A stretch of DNA of 18,467 bases from Deltaproteobacteria bacterium (lineage in GTDB: Bacteria; Myxococcota; Polyangia; Haliangiales; Haliangiaceae). The notes under the pieces were generated by a model that saw only the letters and a list, made by a program, of their open reading frames with translations, was not told where the DNA came from and did not search any database. Made by a program: the position numbers and the translations under genes. The DNA is taken from contig JAGSPR010000238.1 of the NCBI GenBank assembly GCA_018262455.1, forward strand, positions 1-18,467. The letters are read 5' to 3'. Of the stretch, positions 7,171 to 15,688 are shown one piece after another; within the stretch, counting starts at the first letter, position 1; each line of letters opens with the position of its first letter.

Positions 7171-8145
7171 ATGGCAGTACAAGAGACGGTTCACAGGGCA
7201 GCCCAGAACATCCCCGTGGTCGATCTGCGCGACTGGGTGGCGGGTGGTGCGGCGCGGCAGCAGTTCATCCAGCGCGTGGGCGAGTCGCTGTCCGACATCG
7301 GCTTCTTCGCGGTCTCGCACCATGGCGTTCCGGACGAGCTCACGCAGCGCGCGTACGACGCGGCGCGCGGGTTCTTCCATCTCCCGGCCGCGGCGAAGGC
7401 TCGCTATCACGACCCCGCGAAGAAGGGGCAGCGCGGGTTCACCGGGTTCGGCACCGAGCACGCGCGCGACTCCCGGGCACCCGACCTCAAGGAGTTCTGG
7501 CAGGTCGGCCGCCCCGACGTCCCCGATGACCATCCCGTCCATCGGCTGTTCGGCCCCAACGTCTGGCCGTCCGAGGTGCCCGCGCTCGCGCCGACGCTGG
7601 TCGAGCTGTATCGCCACCTCGATCGGCTGGGCGGCCTCATCCTCGAGGCATGCGCCGTGTACCTCGACGAGCCGGCCCACCGGTTCCGCGAGCTCGCGGT
7701 CGGAAGCGACACGATCGTCCGGGTCCTCTACTACCCGCCGGTGACGCCCGACGTCCCGCCCGGCGCGGTGCGGTCCGCGGCCCACGAGGACATCAACCTC
7801 ATCACGCTGCTCTCCGGCGCGACGTCCGAGGGCCTCGAGCTGTTGCAGCGTGATGGCACGTGGAAGCCGGTGCACACCGGGTTCGACACCATCGTCGTCG
7901 ATGCGGGGGACATGCTGCAGAACCTGACCAACGGGCTCTACAAGAGCACCACCCACCGCGTGGTCAATCCGCGAGATGCGTCGAGCGAGCGGTTCTCGAT
8001 CCCGTGCTTCGTGCACGCGCGCGGCGACGTCGACCTCTCACCGTTGCCGTCTTGTGTCGCGCGCACCGGTGGTGCGGCGCGTTATCCCCGGATCTCCGCA
8101 GGAGACTTCCTGGCCCAGCGGCTGCGCGAGATCGGGCTCGGTTGA
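7171..8145 (+). CDS. 2OG-Fe(II) dioxygenase, isopenicillin N synthase-like
   Basis: A 324-residue member of the isopenicillin N synthase/plant-type dioxygenase family, which uses Fe(II), O2 and usually 2-oxoglutarate to oxidise small molecules. The N-terminal DIOX_N part begins IPVVDLRDW near residue 12 and includes the typical GFFAVSHHGV and ARGFFHLP segments. The iron site is complete: His 205 and Asp 207 (HED) and His 262 (THRVVNP). Arg 274 and Ser 276 form the RxS pair that binds the 2-oxoglutarate carboxylate, which favours 2-oxoglutarate use over an isopenicillin-type oxidase. Start ATG 7171 is chosen for the GGGAG just upstream and because the domain starts there; the frame is open further upstream, but that sequence overlaps the divergent kinase gene. 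No biosynthetic cluster surrounds it, so the substrate is unknown. Confidence 0.92.
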   Translation: MAVQETVHRAAQNIPVVDLRDWVAGGAARQQFIQRVGESLSDIGFFAVSHHGVPDELTQRAYDAARGFFHLPAAAKARYHDPAKKGQRGFTGFGTEHARDSRAPDLKEFWQVGRPDVPDDHPVHRLFGPNVWPSEVPALAPTLVELYRHLDRLGGLILEACAVYLDEPAHRFRELAVGSDTIVRVLYYPPVTPDVPPGAVRSAAHEDINLITLLSGATSEGLELLQRDGTWKPVHTGFDTIVVDAGDMLQNLTNGLYKSTTHRVVNPRDASSERFSIPCFVHARGDVDLSPLPSCVARTGGAARYPRISAGDFLAQRLREIGLG

Positions 8146-8253
8146 ACCGCGAGCGAGCTGGCGCATCGATGTAGCCACGGGTGGTCAGCGAGCGTGAGGA
8201 GGGGCGCGCCGTTTCGCTCGCCGCGCGGGGGAGCGACGGGATACCTTGTCGTC

Positions 8254-9541
8254 ATGTGGCGGAACCTCGTCCTCGGTAGCTTGTGCGTCGGTGCCGTTTC
8301 GGCGACGGCGCTCGCGAACGGCCGCGCCCCCGGCAGCTCGACCATCAACTTCCAGCGAGGGATGGAGTCGCACATCCTGGCGGGCATGACGTTCGGGCTC
8401 GTCCGGTCGGACGACAACGGGGTCACGTGGCACTGGATGTGCGAGGACGCGGTCGGCTACGGCGGCATGTACGATCCCGACTACGGGTTCACGAGCTCCC
8501 TTCGCGTCCTCGACGCTGTCGCCCACGCCGCCGACGGTGAAGTTCTTCTCGGCGGTGGCGGTCGGGCCCGACAACGCGATCTACGCGGCGGCCGCCGATC
8601 CCACCGACGGCAAGATCTACAAGAGCGTCGACGACGGCGAGACGTTCCCGATCCAGCCGATGCCGGGCCAGCTCAACGACTGGTGGCAGAGCATCGAGGT
8701 CGCGCCGTCGAACGCAAACATCCTCTACCTGGCGGGATACCGGCTGCCCGCGGGGGCTGCGAAGCAGTTCCTGCTGCTCCGCAGTGACGACGGCGGCACG
8801 AGCTACACGCCGCTGCCGACCACCGACCTCGTGACGATGCCGAACTCGACGATCGAGATCGCTGGCATCTCGAAGACGAACCCCCAGCTCGTCTATGCAC
8901 GCGTCACGCTCGAGGACAACTCGATCAGCGACGCGCTGTATCGCAGCACCGACGGCGGCGCGACCTGGACCCGGATCCTCGGCGATGTGCCGCTCACGGT
9001 GGGGGTGGATGCGTCGGGGCCGAAGATCGGGACGATCACGTTCGTGGTCCGCGGCAACGGAGAGCTGGTCGCCGCGACCCAGGGCCACGGCACGTTCAAG
9101 TCCGTCAACAACGGCACAGACTGGACGCCGCTCCCCAGCGCGCCGCACATCAACTGCCTGGCCGAGAACGCGGCCGGCGAGGTCTGGGCGTGCACCCAGA
9201 ACTACGGCTCGCAGACCGTCCCGAGCGATGGCTTCGGGCTGATGAAGACCACCGATCTCGTCACCTGGAACGGCGTGCTCAAGTACCAGGACATCGTGGA
9301 GCCGGTGTCGTGCTCGGCTGGATCGCCCCAGAAGGACAAGTGTGACAGCCAGCTGTGGTGCGGCCTGTGCACGCAGCTCGGCTGTGATCCGAACCGCACC
9401 TGCATGGTCGGCGCGGACACGACCCCGCCGATCGTGCCCACGCCGCCGAAGGGCTGCTGTCAGACCGGCAGCGACGGCATCCCCGGCGTGCTCGTGATCG
9501 GCACGGCCCTGGGCTTCGTCCTGCTCCGCCGCCGCCGCTGA
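8254..9541 (+). pseudogene. Frameshifted Asp-box (BNR) surface protein with MYXO-CTERM-like tail
   Basis: Two frames together make one secreted beta-propeller-type protein. The first (ATG 8254) gives a signal peptide (WRNLVLGSLCVGAVSATALA) and an Asp-box, RSDDNGVTW. It runs in frame to about 8500, where it stops making sense. From about 8525 the next frame continues through KFFSAVAVGPDNAIYAAA to the stop at 9541. Further Asp-boxes follow: KSVDDGETF, RSDDGGTSY, RSTDGGATW, KSVNNGTDW. Near the end are a Cys-rich part (CDSQLWCGLCTQLGCDPNRTC) and a CCQTG, hydrophobic helix, RRRR tail that fits MYXO-CTERM surface sorting. The break needs a shift from frame 1 to frame 2 between 8500 and 8537, in a GC-rich run where base-calling errors are also possible. 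Asp-box proteins include sialidases and many non-enzymes; I see no catalytic sialidase residues. Confidence 0.8.
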
Positions 9542-9557
9542 GCGTCGACGACCAACG

Positions 9558-10148
9558 TCACGAGCGATGGACGGTCGCGACGGGGAGCTGCGGCTGATCC
9601 ATCGCGGCGAGGATGTGGGGCTTGCGGAACGTGACCATCAGGATGATCGGGAATGGTGCGTAGAAGGCCAGGCCGAAGAACACCGAGATCTTCATGATCC
9701 CGCCCATCGGCAGCTGGGCATTCATGCCGTGCGAGATCGCTTCCATGAACCGGTCGAGCGCGGGCAACACGACCACGCACTGCACGATCAAGATCGCCAC
9801 CAGGTAGACGAGCGCCACGAGGCCCCACTTCACCGAGGCACTGGCCGCTGACCGCAGGTACCGGCGCTGCCCGACCCCGAGGTAGACCAGCGCGGCCGAC
9901 ATCACGAGCATCGCGCCGCTCTGGACCATCGAGACCGTGTGGATCTCGGCCATGTAGTCCTCGAACGCTGCCTTCTGGCTCCCGTTGGTCTGCATCATCG
10001 CGCCGACTTGCTTGCCGATGATGAGGCTGAACAGCGACATCGCGCCGACGATCGAGCCGAAGATGATCGAGAGCGTGCCCAGGGTGCGCGGGGCAGCGGG
10101 CTTCGGGACGGGATAGCCGTGGGGCCCCATCGGGATTGGAGGATTCAT
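9558..10148 (-). CDS. Four-helix membrane protein
   Basis: A 196-residue membrane protein of unknown function. A Pro/Gly-rich cytoplasmic-type N-terminus (MNPPIPMGPHGYPVPKPAAP) leads to four hydrophobic segments at about 24-44, 72-91, 108-130 and 152-173. Between helices 1 and 2 is a polar loop with Lys, Gln and Glu, and after helix 2 a basic QRRYLR. The short Pro-rich N-terminus before helices is common among small myxobacterial membrane proteins. ATG 10148 is preferred because the frame further upstream runs over the intergenic region and the divergent methyltransferase gene. It is convergent with the Asp-box gene, with only 16 bases between the two stops. Confidence 0.75.
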   Translation of the reverse strand: MNPPIPMGPHGYPVPKPAAPRTLGTLSIIFGSIVGAMSLFSLIIGKQVGAMMQTNGSQKAAFEDYMAEIHTVSMVQSGAMLVMSAALVYLGVGQRRYLRSAASASVKWGLVALVYLVAILIVQCVVVLPALDRFMEAISHGMNAQLPMGGIMKISVFFGLAFYAPFPIILMVTFRKPHILAAMDQPQLPVATVHRS

Positions 10149-10283
10149 GGGCCGATCGTTAGACCGAGCTGGTTCGGGAGACAACCTCCATCTTGAAGGT
10201 CTGGGTGGGCCAACGCCCCGCTGATTGGTATCCTGTCGCTTCCATCGGCCCGCGAGGGCCCGGACCCAATCGAGGCGCCCGAC

Positions 10284-11303
10284 ATGCTGTCTTTCATCGA
10301 TCGACTCGCGTACCGCGGCCAGCACCTGTCCTTCATGTTCAACGCGACCGTGATGCAGGAGGCCGCCCGCTTCGTGACCCGGACGCCACGTCCCAAGATC
10401 GCCCGCGAGGAGATCCGGGCACTGACCCGGCGGATGCGCGAGCTGCATGCTCGGGATCTCGCGAACGTCGATGCCGGGCTGTACCCACGCGAGCTGCTGT
10501 TCGACCTCCCGGTCCGCCAGTTCTTACGCTCGCTGCCACGCCTGGTGGCCGACACCCCGCGGGTGGTCAAGCGCATGCGGTCGGGGGATTACCAGGACAT
10601 CCCGGCGGTCGACAAGCAGCGTTATCCCGCCTACTACCGACGCAACTTCCACTGGCAGACCGACGGCTACCTCAGCGCGCATTCGGCCGAGGTGTACGAG
10701 CTCGGGGTCGAGCTGCTGTTCCGGGGCACCGCGGACGTGATGCGCCGCCAGGTGATCCCGCCGATCACCCGGTTCGTCCGTGCGCAGGGCAACACCAGGC
10801 GGCTTCGGCTGCTCGATGTCGGGTGCGGGACTGGCCGCACGCTGCACCAGATCTGGCGGACCCATCCGACGATGGGGCTGTGGGGGGTGGATCTCTCGCC
10901 GGACTACGTGCGGGCGGCGCGCAAGCGGCTCGCGGCCGTCGATGAGCTCGCGATCGCGGTCGAGAATGCCGAGGCCTTGCCGTTCGCCGACGCCGCGTTC
11001 GATGTCGCGACCAGCGTGTATCTGTTCCACGAGCTGCCGCGCAACGCGCGTCGCAACGTGATGGCCGAGCTGCATCGCGTGGTGCGTCCGGGTGGGCTGG
11101 TCGTGATCGAGGACTCCGCCCAGCTCGTCGACGGCGCCGAGATCGCCACGGCCCTGCGGGAGTTCCCGCGCGACTTCCACGAGCCGTTCTACGCGGACTA
11201 CCTGCGGGACGACCTCGCCACGATCCTCGAGGAGGCCGGGTTCGCGGTCGAATCGGTCGAGCCGCATCTGCTCGCCAAGGTCGTCTCGGCGCGCCGGCGG
11301 TAG
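10284..11303 (+). CDS. Class I SAM-dependent methyltransferase
   Basis: A 339-residue methyltransferase. The SAM-binding Rossmann core is in the second half: motif I LLDVGCGTGR (about 176-185, Asp 178), GVDLSPDYVRAARKR after strand 2, an ENAEALPFADAAFD segment for motif II/III, and HRVVRPGGLVVIEDS for the later strand. This pattern fits the Methyltransf_11/UbiE-like group, acting on a small molecule. The first ~160 residues are a helical, Arg-rich extension (AREEIRALTRRMREL, YYRRNFHWQTDGYLSAHSAEVYE) that probably shapes the substrate pocket. The acceptor cannot be told. ATG 10284 begins the conserved-looking sequence. It lies 44 bases before tyrA on the same strand, so they may be co-transcribed, but nothing links their functions directly. 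Confidence 0.9.
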   Translation: MLSFIDRLAYRGQHLSFMFNATVMQEAARFVTRTPRPKIAREEIRALTRRMRELHARDLANVDAGLYPRELLFDLPVRQFLRSLPRLVADTPRVVKRMRSGDYQDIPAVDKQRYPAYYRRNFHWQTDGYLSAHSAEVYELGVELLFRGTADVMRRQVIPPITRFVRAQGNTRRLRLLDVGCGTGRTLHQIWRTHPTMGLWGVDLSPDYVRAARKRLAAVDELAIAVENAEALPFADAAFDVATSVYLFHELPRNARRNVMAELHRVVRPGGLVVIEDSAQLVDGAEIATALREFPRDFHEPFYADYLRDDLATILEEAGFAVESVEPHLLAKVVSARRR

Positions 11304-11347
11304 GGGCGCTGCGCACCGCGGCTGTTTAGCGTACGTTCGCCGGCATC

Positions 11348-12475
11348 ATGTCCGACGATGATGCACGCGACCCGCGCCTCGCGCTCGACGGCCTCCGCAC
11401 CGAGCTCGGGCAGATCGATCGCGACATCCTCGGGCTCGTCGCCCGCCGGCAGGCGCTCGCGCAGCGGATCGGGCAGGTCAAGCGCGATGCCGGGATCCCG
11501 ACGCGCGACTACCGTCAGGAGCGCGACGTCGTCGAGCGGGCGCGTGCCGCCGCCGTCGCGCACGGGCTGTCTCCGGTGCTCGGCGAGGAGCTGATCCTCG
11601 CCCTGATCCGCGGCTCGCTCACGGTGCAGGAGCGCGACACGGTCGCCGCGGCGGGCGAGGGCAGCGGCCAGCGGGTGCTCGTCATCGGTGGCTCGGGTCA
11701 CATGGGCCGGTGGTTCGTGCGCTACCTCGGGGCCCAGGGCTTCACGGTCGAGATCGCCGATCCCGCGGGTGACAGCCCGCCGGGCGTCGTCCACCACCGG
11801 GACTGGCGCACCGTCGAGCTCGACCACGAGCTCGTGGTGGTGGCCGCGCCGATGCGAGCGTCCGCCGAGATCCTCGAGCAGATGGCGGCGTCACCGCCCA
11901 GAGGCGTGGTGTTCGACATCGGGTCGCTGAAGAGCCCGCTGCGCAAGTCGCTCCACGCCCTGCGAGCGGCGGGCGGCAACGTCACCTCGGTGCATCCGAT
12001 GTTCGGCCCCGATACCGAGCTGCTCAGCGGCCGCCACGTGATCTTCGTCGACGTCGGCGCGCCCCAGGCCACCGCGGCCGCGCGCGCGCTGTTCGAGCCG
12101 ACGATGGCCACCCTCGTCGAGATGGACCTCGAGAGCCACGATCGGCTGATCGCGTACGTGCTCGGCCTGTCGCACGCGCTCAACATCGCGTTCTTCACCG
12201 CGCTCGCCGAGAGCGGCGAGGCCGCGCCGCGCCTCGCGACGCTGTCTTCCACCACGTTCGACGCCCAGCTCGGCGTCGCCGCGAAGGTCGCCGCGGAGAA
12301 CCCGGATCTCTACTTCGAGATCCAGACGCTCAACGACTACGGCACCGAATCGCTCGCCGCGCTGCTCTACGCCGTCGAGCGACTGCGCTCGGTGGTGCGC
12401 GCGAACGACCTCGATGGGTTTCGCGGGCTCATGGGGCGCGGCCATGCCTACCTGCAGGAGCGCGAGCGCCGGTGA
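11348..12475 (+). CDS. tyrA: Bifunctional chorismate mutase/prephenate dehydrogenase (T-protein)
   Basis: Converts chorismate to prephenate and then to 4-hydroxyphenylpyruvate with NAD, two steps of tyrosine synthesis; cytoplasmic. The AroQ-type mutase domain covers about 12-95 with the expected basic and acidic residues (Arg 17, Arg 34, Lys 45, Glu 58). The dehydrogenase follows: NAD-binding [13 protein letters not shown] (110-122), VVVAAPM, then [10 protein letters not shown], and the signature HPMFGPD (216-222), SHALNIAFF (275-283) and [12 protein letters not shown]. Length (375) and domain order match the E. coli T-protein closely. ATG 11348 is the natural start. No ACT domain is visible, so feedback by tyrosine would act through the catalytic domains, as in E. 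coli. It follows the methyltransferase gene by 44 bases and converges on the epimerase gene with one base between stops. Confidence 0.95.
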   Translation: MSDDDARDPRLALDGLRTELGQIDRDILGLVARRQALAQRIGQVKRDAGIPTRDYRQERDVVERARAAAVAHGLSPVLGEELILALIRGSLTVQERDTVAAAGEGSGQRVLVIGGSGHMGRWFVRYLGAQGFTVEIADPAGDSPPGVVHHRDWRTVELDHELVVVAAPMRASAEILEQMAASPPRGVVFDIGSLKSPLRKSLHALRAAGGNVTSVHPMFGPDTELLSGRHVIFVDVGAPQATAAARALFEPTMATLVEMDLESHDRLIAYVLGLSHALNIAFFTALAESGEAAPRLATLSSTTFDAQLGVAAKVAAENPDLYFEIQTLNDYGTESLAALLYAVERLRSVVRANDLDGFRGLMGRGHAYLQERERR

Positions 12476-12476
12476 G

Positions 12477-13460
12477 CTACAACATCCCGTTCGCGCGGAA
12501 CCAGGCGATCGCGTCTCGCAGTGCCGGCTCGAGTGGGCTCGCGACATAACCGAGCTCGCGTGCCGCCTTGTCGCTGCGGAACCGGAAGCGATCGGTGTAC
12601 GCGTAGCGGACCTGCGTGGAGTTGAGGAGCGGCTCGCCGCCGCGGGCCTCGACGAGATCGCCCCAGCGCCCGACCAGCGAGGCGACCACGCGTGGGACGC
12701 GGAGGCGGGGCGGTCGGGTGCCTGCGACCCGCGCGATCGCACGCATCACGTCGCCGTACGTCAGGTCGTGGCCCGCGAGGATGTAGCGCTCGCCACGCCG
12801 GCCGCGCTGCCATGCCGCGATCATCCCGCGCGCCACATCTCGGACGTCGACGAAGTTGTTCCAGCCCGGCGTCCAGCCTGGCACGCGCCCACGCACGGCG
12901 TCGATGATCAGCTTGCCGGAGCTCGGCTTGGCATCGCGGGGCCCGAACATGTAGGTCGGGTTCACGATCACCGCATCGATCCGCGCACCGGCGGCCTGCA
13001 CGACCTGCTCTGCCTGGTGCTTGGTGGTCGCGTAGGCATCGACCAGCCCCTCGACGTCGAAGTTCCAGGTCGCGGTCTCGTCGCACGGCCGGCCATCCGT
13101 CGAGAGTCCCACGGCGACGACCGAGGACGTGTGGACCAGCCGCGGCACGCCGGCGGAGATCGCGGCCTCGATCACGTTCGCGGTGCCGGTGACGTTGGCG
13201 GCCGTCATCTCGGCCGTCACCTCGCGCTTGACGCTGACCTGTGCGGCACAGTGAAACACGGCCGCGCAGCCGGTGAACGCGCGGCGCAGCGCCTCGGGCG
13301 ATCCGAGCTCCGCAGAGGCCCACTCGATCGCGAGGTCATCGAGGTGGTGGATCTTCGTTCCAGCCCGCCGGGTCGCGACGACTGTGTGGCCCAGGGCGAC
13401 GAGCGCCGCGGCGAGGTTTCCGCCAAGCAAGCCGCTGGCTCCGGTCAGGGCGACACGCAT
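12477..13460 (-). CDS. Extended SDR: NAD(P)-dependent epimerase/reductase
   Basis: A 327-residue extended short-chain dehydrogenase/reductase. The nucleotide-binding TGASGLLG is at 6-13, with the typical VFHCAAQVSVK region and NVTGTANVIEAA helix. The catalytic set is present: Ser 112/113 in VHTSSVVAVG and Tyr 143 with Lys 147 in YATTKHQAE. A VNPTYMFGPRD motif and a VDVRDVARGM stretch follow, as in dihydroflavonol-reductase-like and hopanoid-associated (HpnA-like) epimerases. It most likely reduces or epimerises a sugar nucleotide, sterol-like or ketone substrate; the class is sure, the substrate is not. ATG 13460 opens directly with the first strand MRVALTGASG. It is convergent with tyrA and divergent from the HKD lipoprotein gene. 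Confidence 0.9.
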   Translation of the reverse strand: MRVALTGASGLLGGNLAAALVALGHTVVATRRAGTKIHHLDDLAIEWASAELGSPEALRRAFTGCAAVFHCAAQVSVKREVTAEMTAANVTGTANVIEAAISAGVPRLVHTSSVVAVGLSTDGRPCDETATWNFDVEGLVDAYATTKHQAEQVVQAAGARIDAVIVNPTYMFGPRDAKPSSGKLIIDAVRGRVPGWTPGWNNFVDVRDVARGMIAAWQRGRRGERYILAGHDLTYGDVMRAIARVAGTRPPRLRVPRVVASLVGRWGDLVEARGGEPLLNSTQVRYAYTDRFRFRSDKAARELGYVASPLEPALRDAIAWFRANGML

Positions 13461-13504
13461 CGGGCCCGCAGCTTACCCGCCCGGTCGATGCCGTTGGCGA
13501 CGGT

Positions 13505-13545
13505 TGTCCGGCTACCTGGCCGGCTACCTGGCCGGCCACCGGACA
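13505..13545. repeat. Repeats and dyads upstream of the HKD lipoprotein gene
   Basis: In the 169-base gap between the epimerase start and the HKD lipoprotein start, TGTCCGG (13505-13511) is mirrored by CCGGACA (13539-13545). Between them the unit CCGGCTACCTGG occurs twice in tandem, ending in the perfect palindrome TGGCCGGCCA. It could form a cruciform or hairpin or bind a dimeric protein. A second perfect palindrome, CACGATCGTG, lies at 13589-13598. Their function is unknown. Confidence 0.5.
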
Positions 13546-13629
13546 GTGGCGAGCCGATCGGCCGGCAACCCGTAAGTTGTCTGAATTGCACGATCGTGAC
13601 GCGGCGCAACACTTGCTCGAACCGCCGGG

Positions 13630-15396
13630 ATGCGTCGCCTGTCCGCGGTTATTGGCATCGTCCCAACACTGTTCGCCCTGGCAGCCTGCGTCGAGGCCGA
13701 TGTGGAGGACGGGGAGACCGACTCGTTCGGGGATGGCAAGGCGGACGGCGGGATGGCAGAGGGATCACCCGAAGCGCTCGGGGTGCTCGCGCTGGTCAAC
13801 GATGCTGGCTCGACCGCCGGCGCGCTGAAGAGCGGGGCCCATGTCACCTCGCGCGTCGCGACCGGGATCGTCAAGCACCGCGACGGGGCGGACGGCCTCG
13901 CCGGCACGGCCGACGACGACAGGTTCGACTCGCTCGCCGAGCTCGACGCGATCCCGTTCGTGGGGCCGGCTACGCTCGCCGCGCTGCTCGACCATGCGCG
14001 CGACCGAGGCCTGGTCCAGACCGGCGCGAAGATCGAGGTCATCTTCTCTCCCCAGCCAGCGGCGCAATCCCATAACGCGCGCATCGCGAAGCTTGTCCAC
14101 GACGCGCAGCAGAGCGTCGACATCGCGATGTACAGCTACTCGGACGCCGGGATCGCGGCGGCCCTCGCCGACGCGACCGCGCGCGGCGTCAAGGTGCGCT
14201 TCCTGTTCGAGACCGCGGGTGAGGACAAGAGCCTCACCGATCCCGCGGCGCGCGCGGCCTCGCGATCCGGCAAGCTCGAAGCGGTCGGCGTCGATGTCCG
14301 CTACGTGAACAAGATCCTCCACCACAAGTTCGCGATCATCGATGGGCCACGCGACGAGGTCGCGCGCGCCTCGAGCGCGCGGATCGTGATGGGCAGCGCG
14401 AACTGGTCGAACACGGGCGCCACGGTGTTCGACGAGAACACGATGTTCATCGAGAACAGCGCCGAGCTCGGCGCGGCCTACCAGCAGGAGTTCGACGCGC
14501 TGTGGCGCGGCTCGCGTGACTTCACGGGCCCCGCACCGTCCCAGGGACAGTCCTCACTCGCCATCACGCCTGCGCAGGTGGCCGACGAGGCAGGCCTGTC
14601 CGTGCTGTTCACCCGGGACAACTTCGTCGCCTCGGGCACCGACGGCGCGACCTGGCGGGTCGACCCCGCCAAGCTCAGGGTCTCCGACGAGCTCGTCGCC
14701 GCGATCGGGCGGGCGAAGACGTCGATCCACATCGGCTCGGCGCACATCCGGCTCCGCCCGGTCGCCGAGGCGTTGATCGCGCGCAAGCAGGCCGATCCCG
14801 CGCTCGACATCCGGGTCCACCTCGATCAGCAGGAGTGGATCTCCGCGTCGGGCGACGCCAAGCAGCGCGCCGAAGTGGCCGACTGTGTGGCCCGCGCCAC
14901 GACCTCGGTCGCCGAGGCCAAGTGCCGGCTCAACGACTTCCTGTTCAGCAAGGCCCTCGTCGATGCGGGCATCGAGGTTCGGTTCAAGAGCTACGCGTAC
15001 CGCTGGGATGCGAGCTACGCGCTCCAGATGCACTCGAAGTACCTGATCATCGACGGCCAGGAGCTGTTCTCGGGCAGCTACAACCTGTCGATGAACTCCG
15101 AACAAGGCACGTTCGAGAACGCCCTGCACCTCAGCGGCCCGCAGTTCGCGCCGCTGATCGGCCAGTTCGAGCAGAACTTCGTGTCGATGTGGGAGCTCGG
15201 CCGCGCCGAAGGCCTGCTCGCGAAGCTCGACGCCCAGGTCTCCAATGACCCGCAGATCCCGCTGCTGTTCCCGTCGATGGCCCTCACCTGGTCCGAGCTC
15301 GACGCGCTCCGCATCCTGATCCGTCAGAACTGCACGGCCGCAGACTCGCCGGACTTCCGCAGCAACCCAGCCGCGCACAAGGTCTGCACGCGCTGA
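13630..15396 (+). CDS. Lipoprotein with HhH-like segment and two HKD (PLD/Nuc) motifs
   Basis: A 588-residue exported phosphodiesterase of the phospholipase D/nuclease superfamily. Lipobox LFALAAC puts the lipid-modified Cys at 20, followed by an acidic GKADGG linker. Residues ~48-130 form a module common in myxobacterial secreted proteins, with HRDGADGLAGTADDDRFD and a helix-hairpin-helix-like FDSLAELDAIPFVGPATL (100-117). The two catalytic halves each have HxKx4D: His 231/Lys 233/Asp 238 with GSANWS (255-260) and ENTMF; and His 468/Lys 470/Asp 475 with GSYNLS (482-487) and FENAL. Both are complete, so a single chain can make the active site. It may cleave phospholipid or, given the HhH-like segment, nucleic acid outside the cell or in the periplasm. 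ATG 13630 is fixed by the signal peptide. Confidence 0.92.
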   Translation: MRRLSAVIGIVPTLFALAACVEADVEDGETDSFGDGKADGGMAEGSPEALGVLALVNDAGSTAGALKSGAHVTSRVATGIVKHRDGADGLAGTADDDRFDSLAELDAIPFVGPATLAALLDHARDRGLVQTGAKIEVIFSPQPAAQSHNARIAKLVHDAQQSVDIAMYSYSDAGIAAALADATARGVKVRFLFETAGEDKSLTDPAARAASRSGKLEAVGVDVRYVNKILHHKFAIIDGPRDEVARASSARIVMGSANWSNTGATVFDENTMFIENSAELGAAYQQEFDALWRGSRDFTGPAPSQGQSSLAITPAQVADEAGLSVLFTRDNFVASGTDGATWRVDPAKLRVSDELVAAIGRAKTSIHIGSAHIRLRPVAEALIARKQADPALDIRVHLDQQEWISASGDAKQRAEVADCVARATTSVAEAKCRLNDFLFSKALVDAGIEVRFKSYAYRWDASYALQMHSKYLIIDGQELFSGSYNLSMNSEQGTFENALHLSGPQFAPLIGQFEQNFVSMWELGRAEGLLAKLDAQVSNDPQIPLLFPSMALTWSELDALRILIRQNCTAADSPDFRSNPAAHKVCTR

Positions 15397-15450
15397 GCCT
15401 CCGGAATGCGCCGCAACGCCGCGCGGCGACGAAGCGTGACTCTCAGGCTC

Positions 15451-15468
15451 GTGACTCGACCGAGTCAC
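15451..15468. terminator. Hairpin between convergent genes
   Basis: GTGACTCG-AC-CGAGTCAC is a perfect 8-bp inverted repeat with a two-base loop, lying between the stop of the HKD lipoprotein gene (15396) and that of the small lipoprotein on the other strand (15479). There is no T-run, so if it ends transcription it would do so weakly or from both sides. A second short dyad, GATCAT-CAA-ATGATC (15474-15488), overlaps the small gene's stop. It could also be a protein-binding palindrome. Confidence 0.4.
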
Positions 15469-15478
15469 CCACGGATCA

Positions 15479-15688
15479 TCAAATGATCGGGCTGTCGATC
15501 GGCGCGTCGATGCCAGCGTCGTGGACAACGCTGGCATCGAGCTGTGGCTCGGAATCGCCGCACCCGGTGCCAATCGCCAGCGCCGCCACTGAACCAACCG
15601 CCGTCACGACGAGCGCCACGGGCACGATCAACCGGCGTCGCAGCAGGCCCGTCCGAAGAGAGGTCATGGGCGAAGGAGGTGTTCGCAT
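15479..15688 (-). CDS. Small putative lipoprotein
   Basis: A 69-residue exported protein. A basic start (RTPPSPMTSLRTGLLRRRL) precedes a hydrophobic helix (IVPVALVVTAVGSVAALAI) and GTGCGDSE, where the Cys could be lipid-modified; the residue three before the Cys is Gly, which is weak for a lipobox. The rest is a short Asp-rich tail (DASVVHDAGIDAPIDSPII) of a kind very frequent behind signal peptides in myxobacterial secreted proteins. ATG 15688 has AGAGG just upstream on its strand; an in-frame ATG at 15667 is the alternative but lacks a purine-rich site. The frame is open further upstream into the coq4 tail, which I judge accidental. The gene lies 86 bases downstream of coq4 on the same strand. 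No function can be stated. Confidence 0.6.
   Translation of the reverse strand: MRTPPSPMTSLRTGLLRRRLIVPVALVVTAVGSVAALAIGTGCGDSEPQLDASVVHDAGIDAPIDSPII

Noticed and set aside
8188..8221. GCGAGCG...CGCTCGC inverted repeat after the dioxygenase gene
   Set aside because: The loop is about 20 bases, there is no T-run after it, and such short GC dyads are expected by chance here.
8254..9541. Sialidase (neuraminidase) function for the Asp-box protein
   Set aside because: Asp-boxes alone are structural; the catalytic Arg triad and Tyr/Glu of sialidases are not visible.
10149..10283. A TATCCT-like -10 box before the methyltransferase gene
   Set aside because: No -35 lies at a proper distance, so I cannot support a promoter.
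12414..14075. A 553-residue open frame on the + strand across the epimerase, the gap and the start of the HKD lipoprotein
   Set aside because: It crosses two well-supported genes and an intergenic gap; its translation is compositionally biased and lacks domains.
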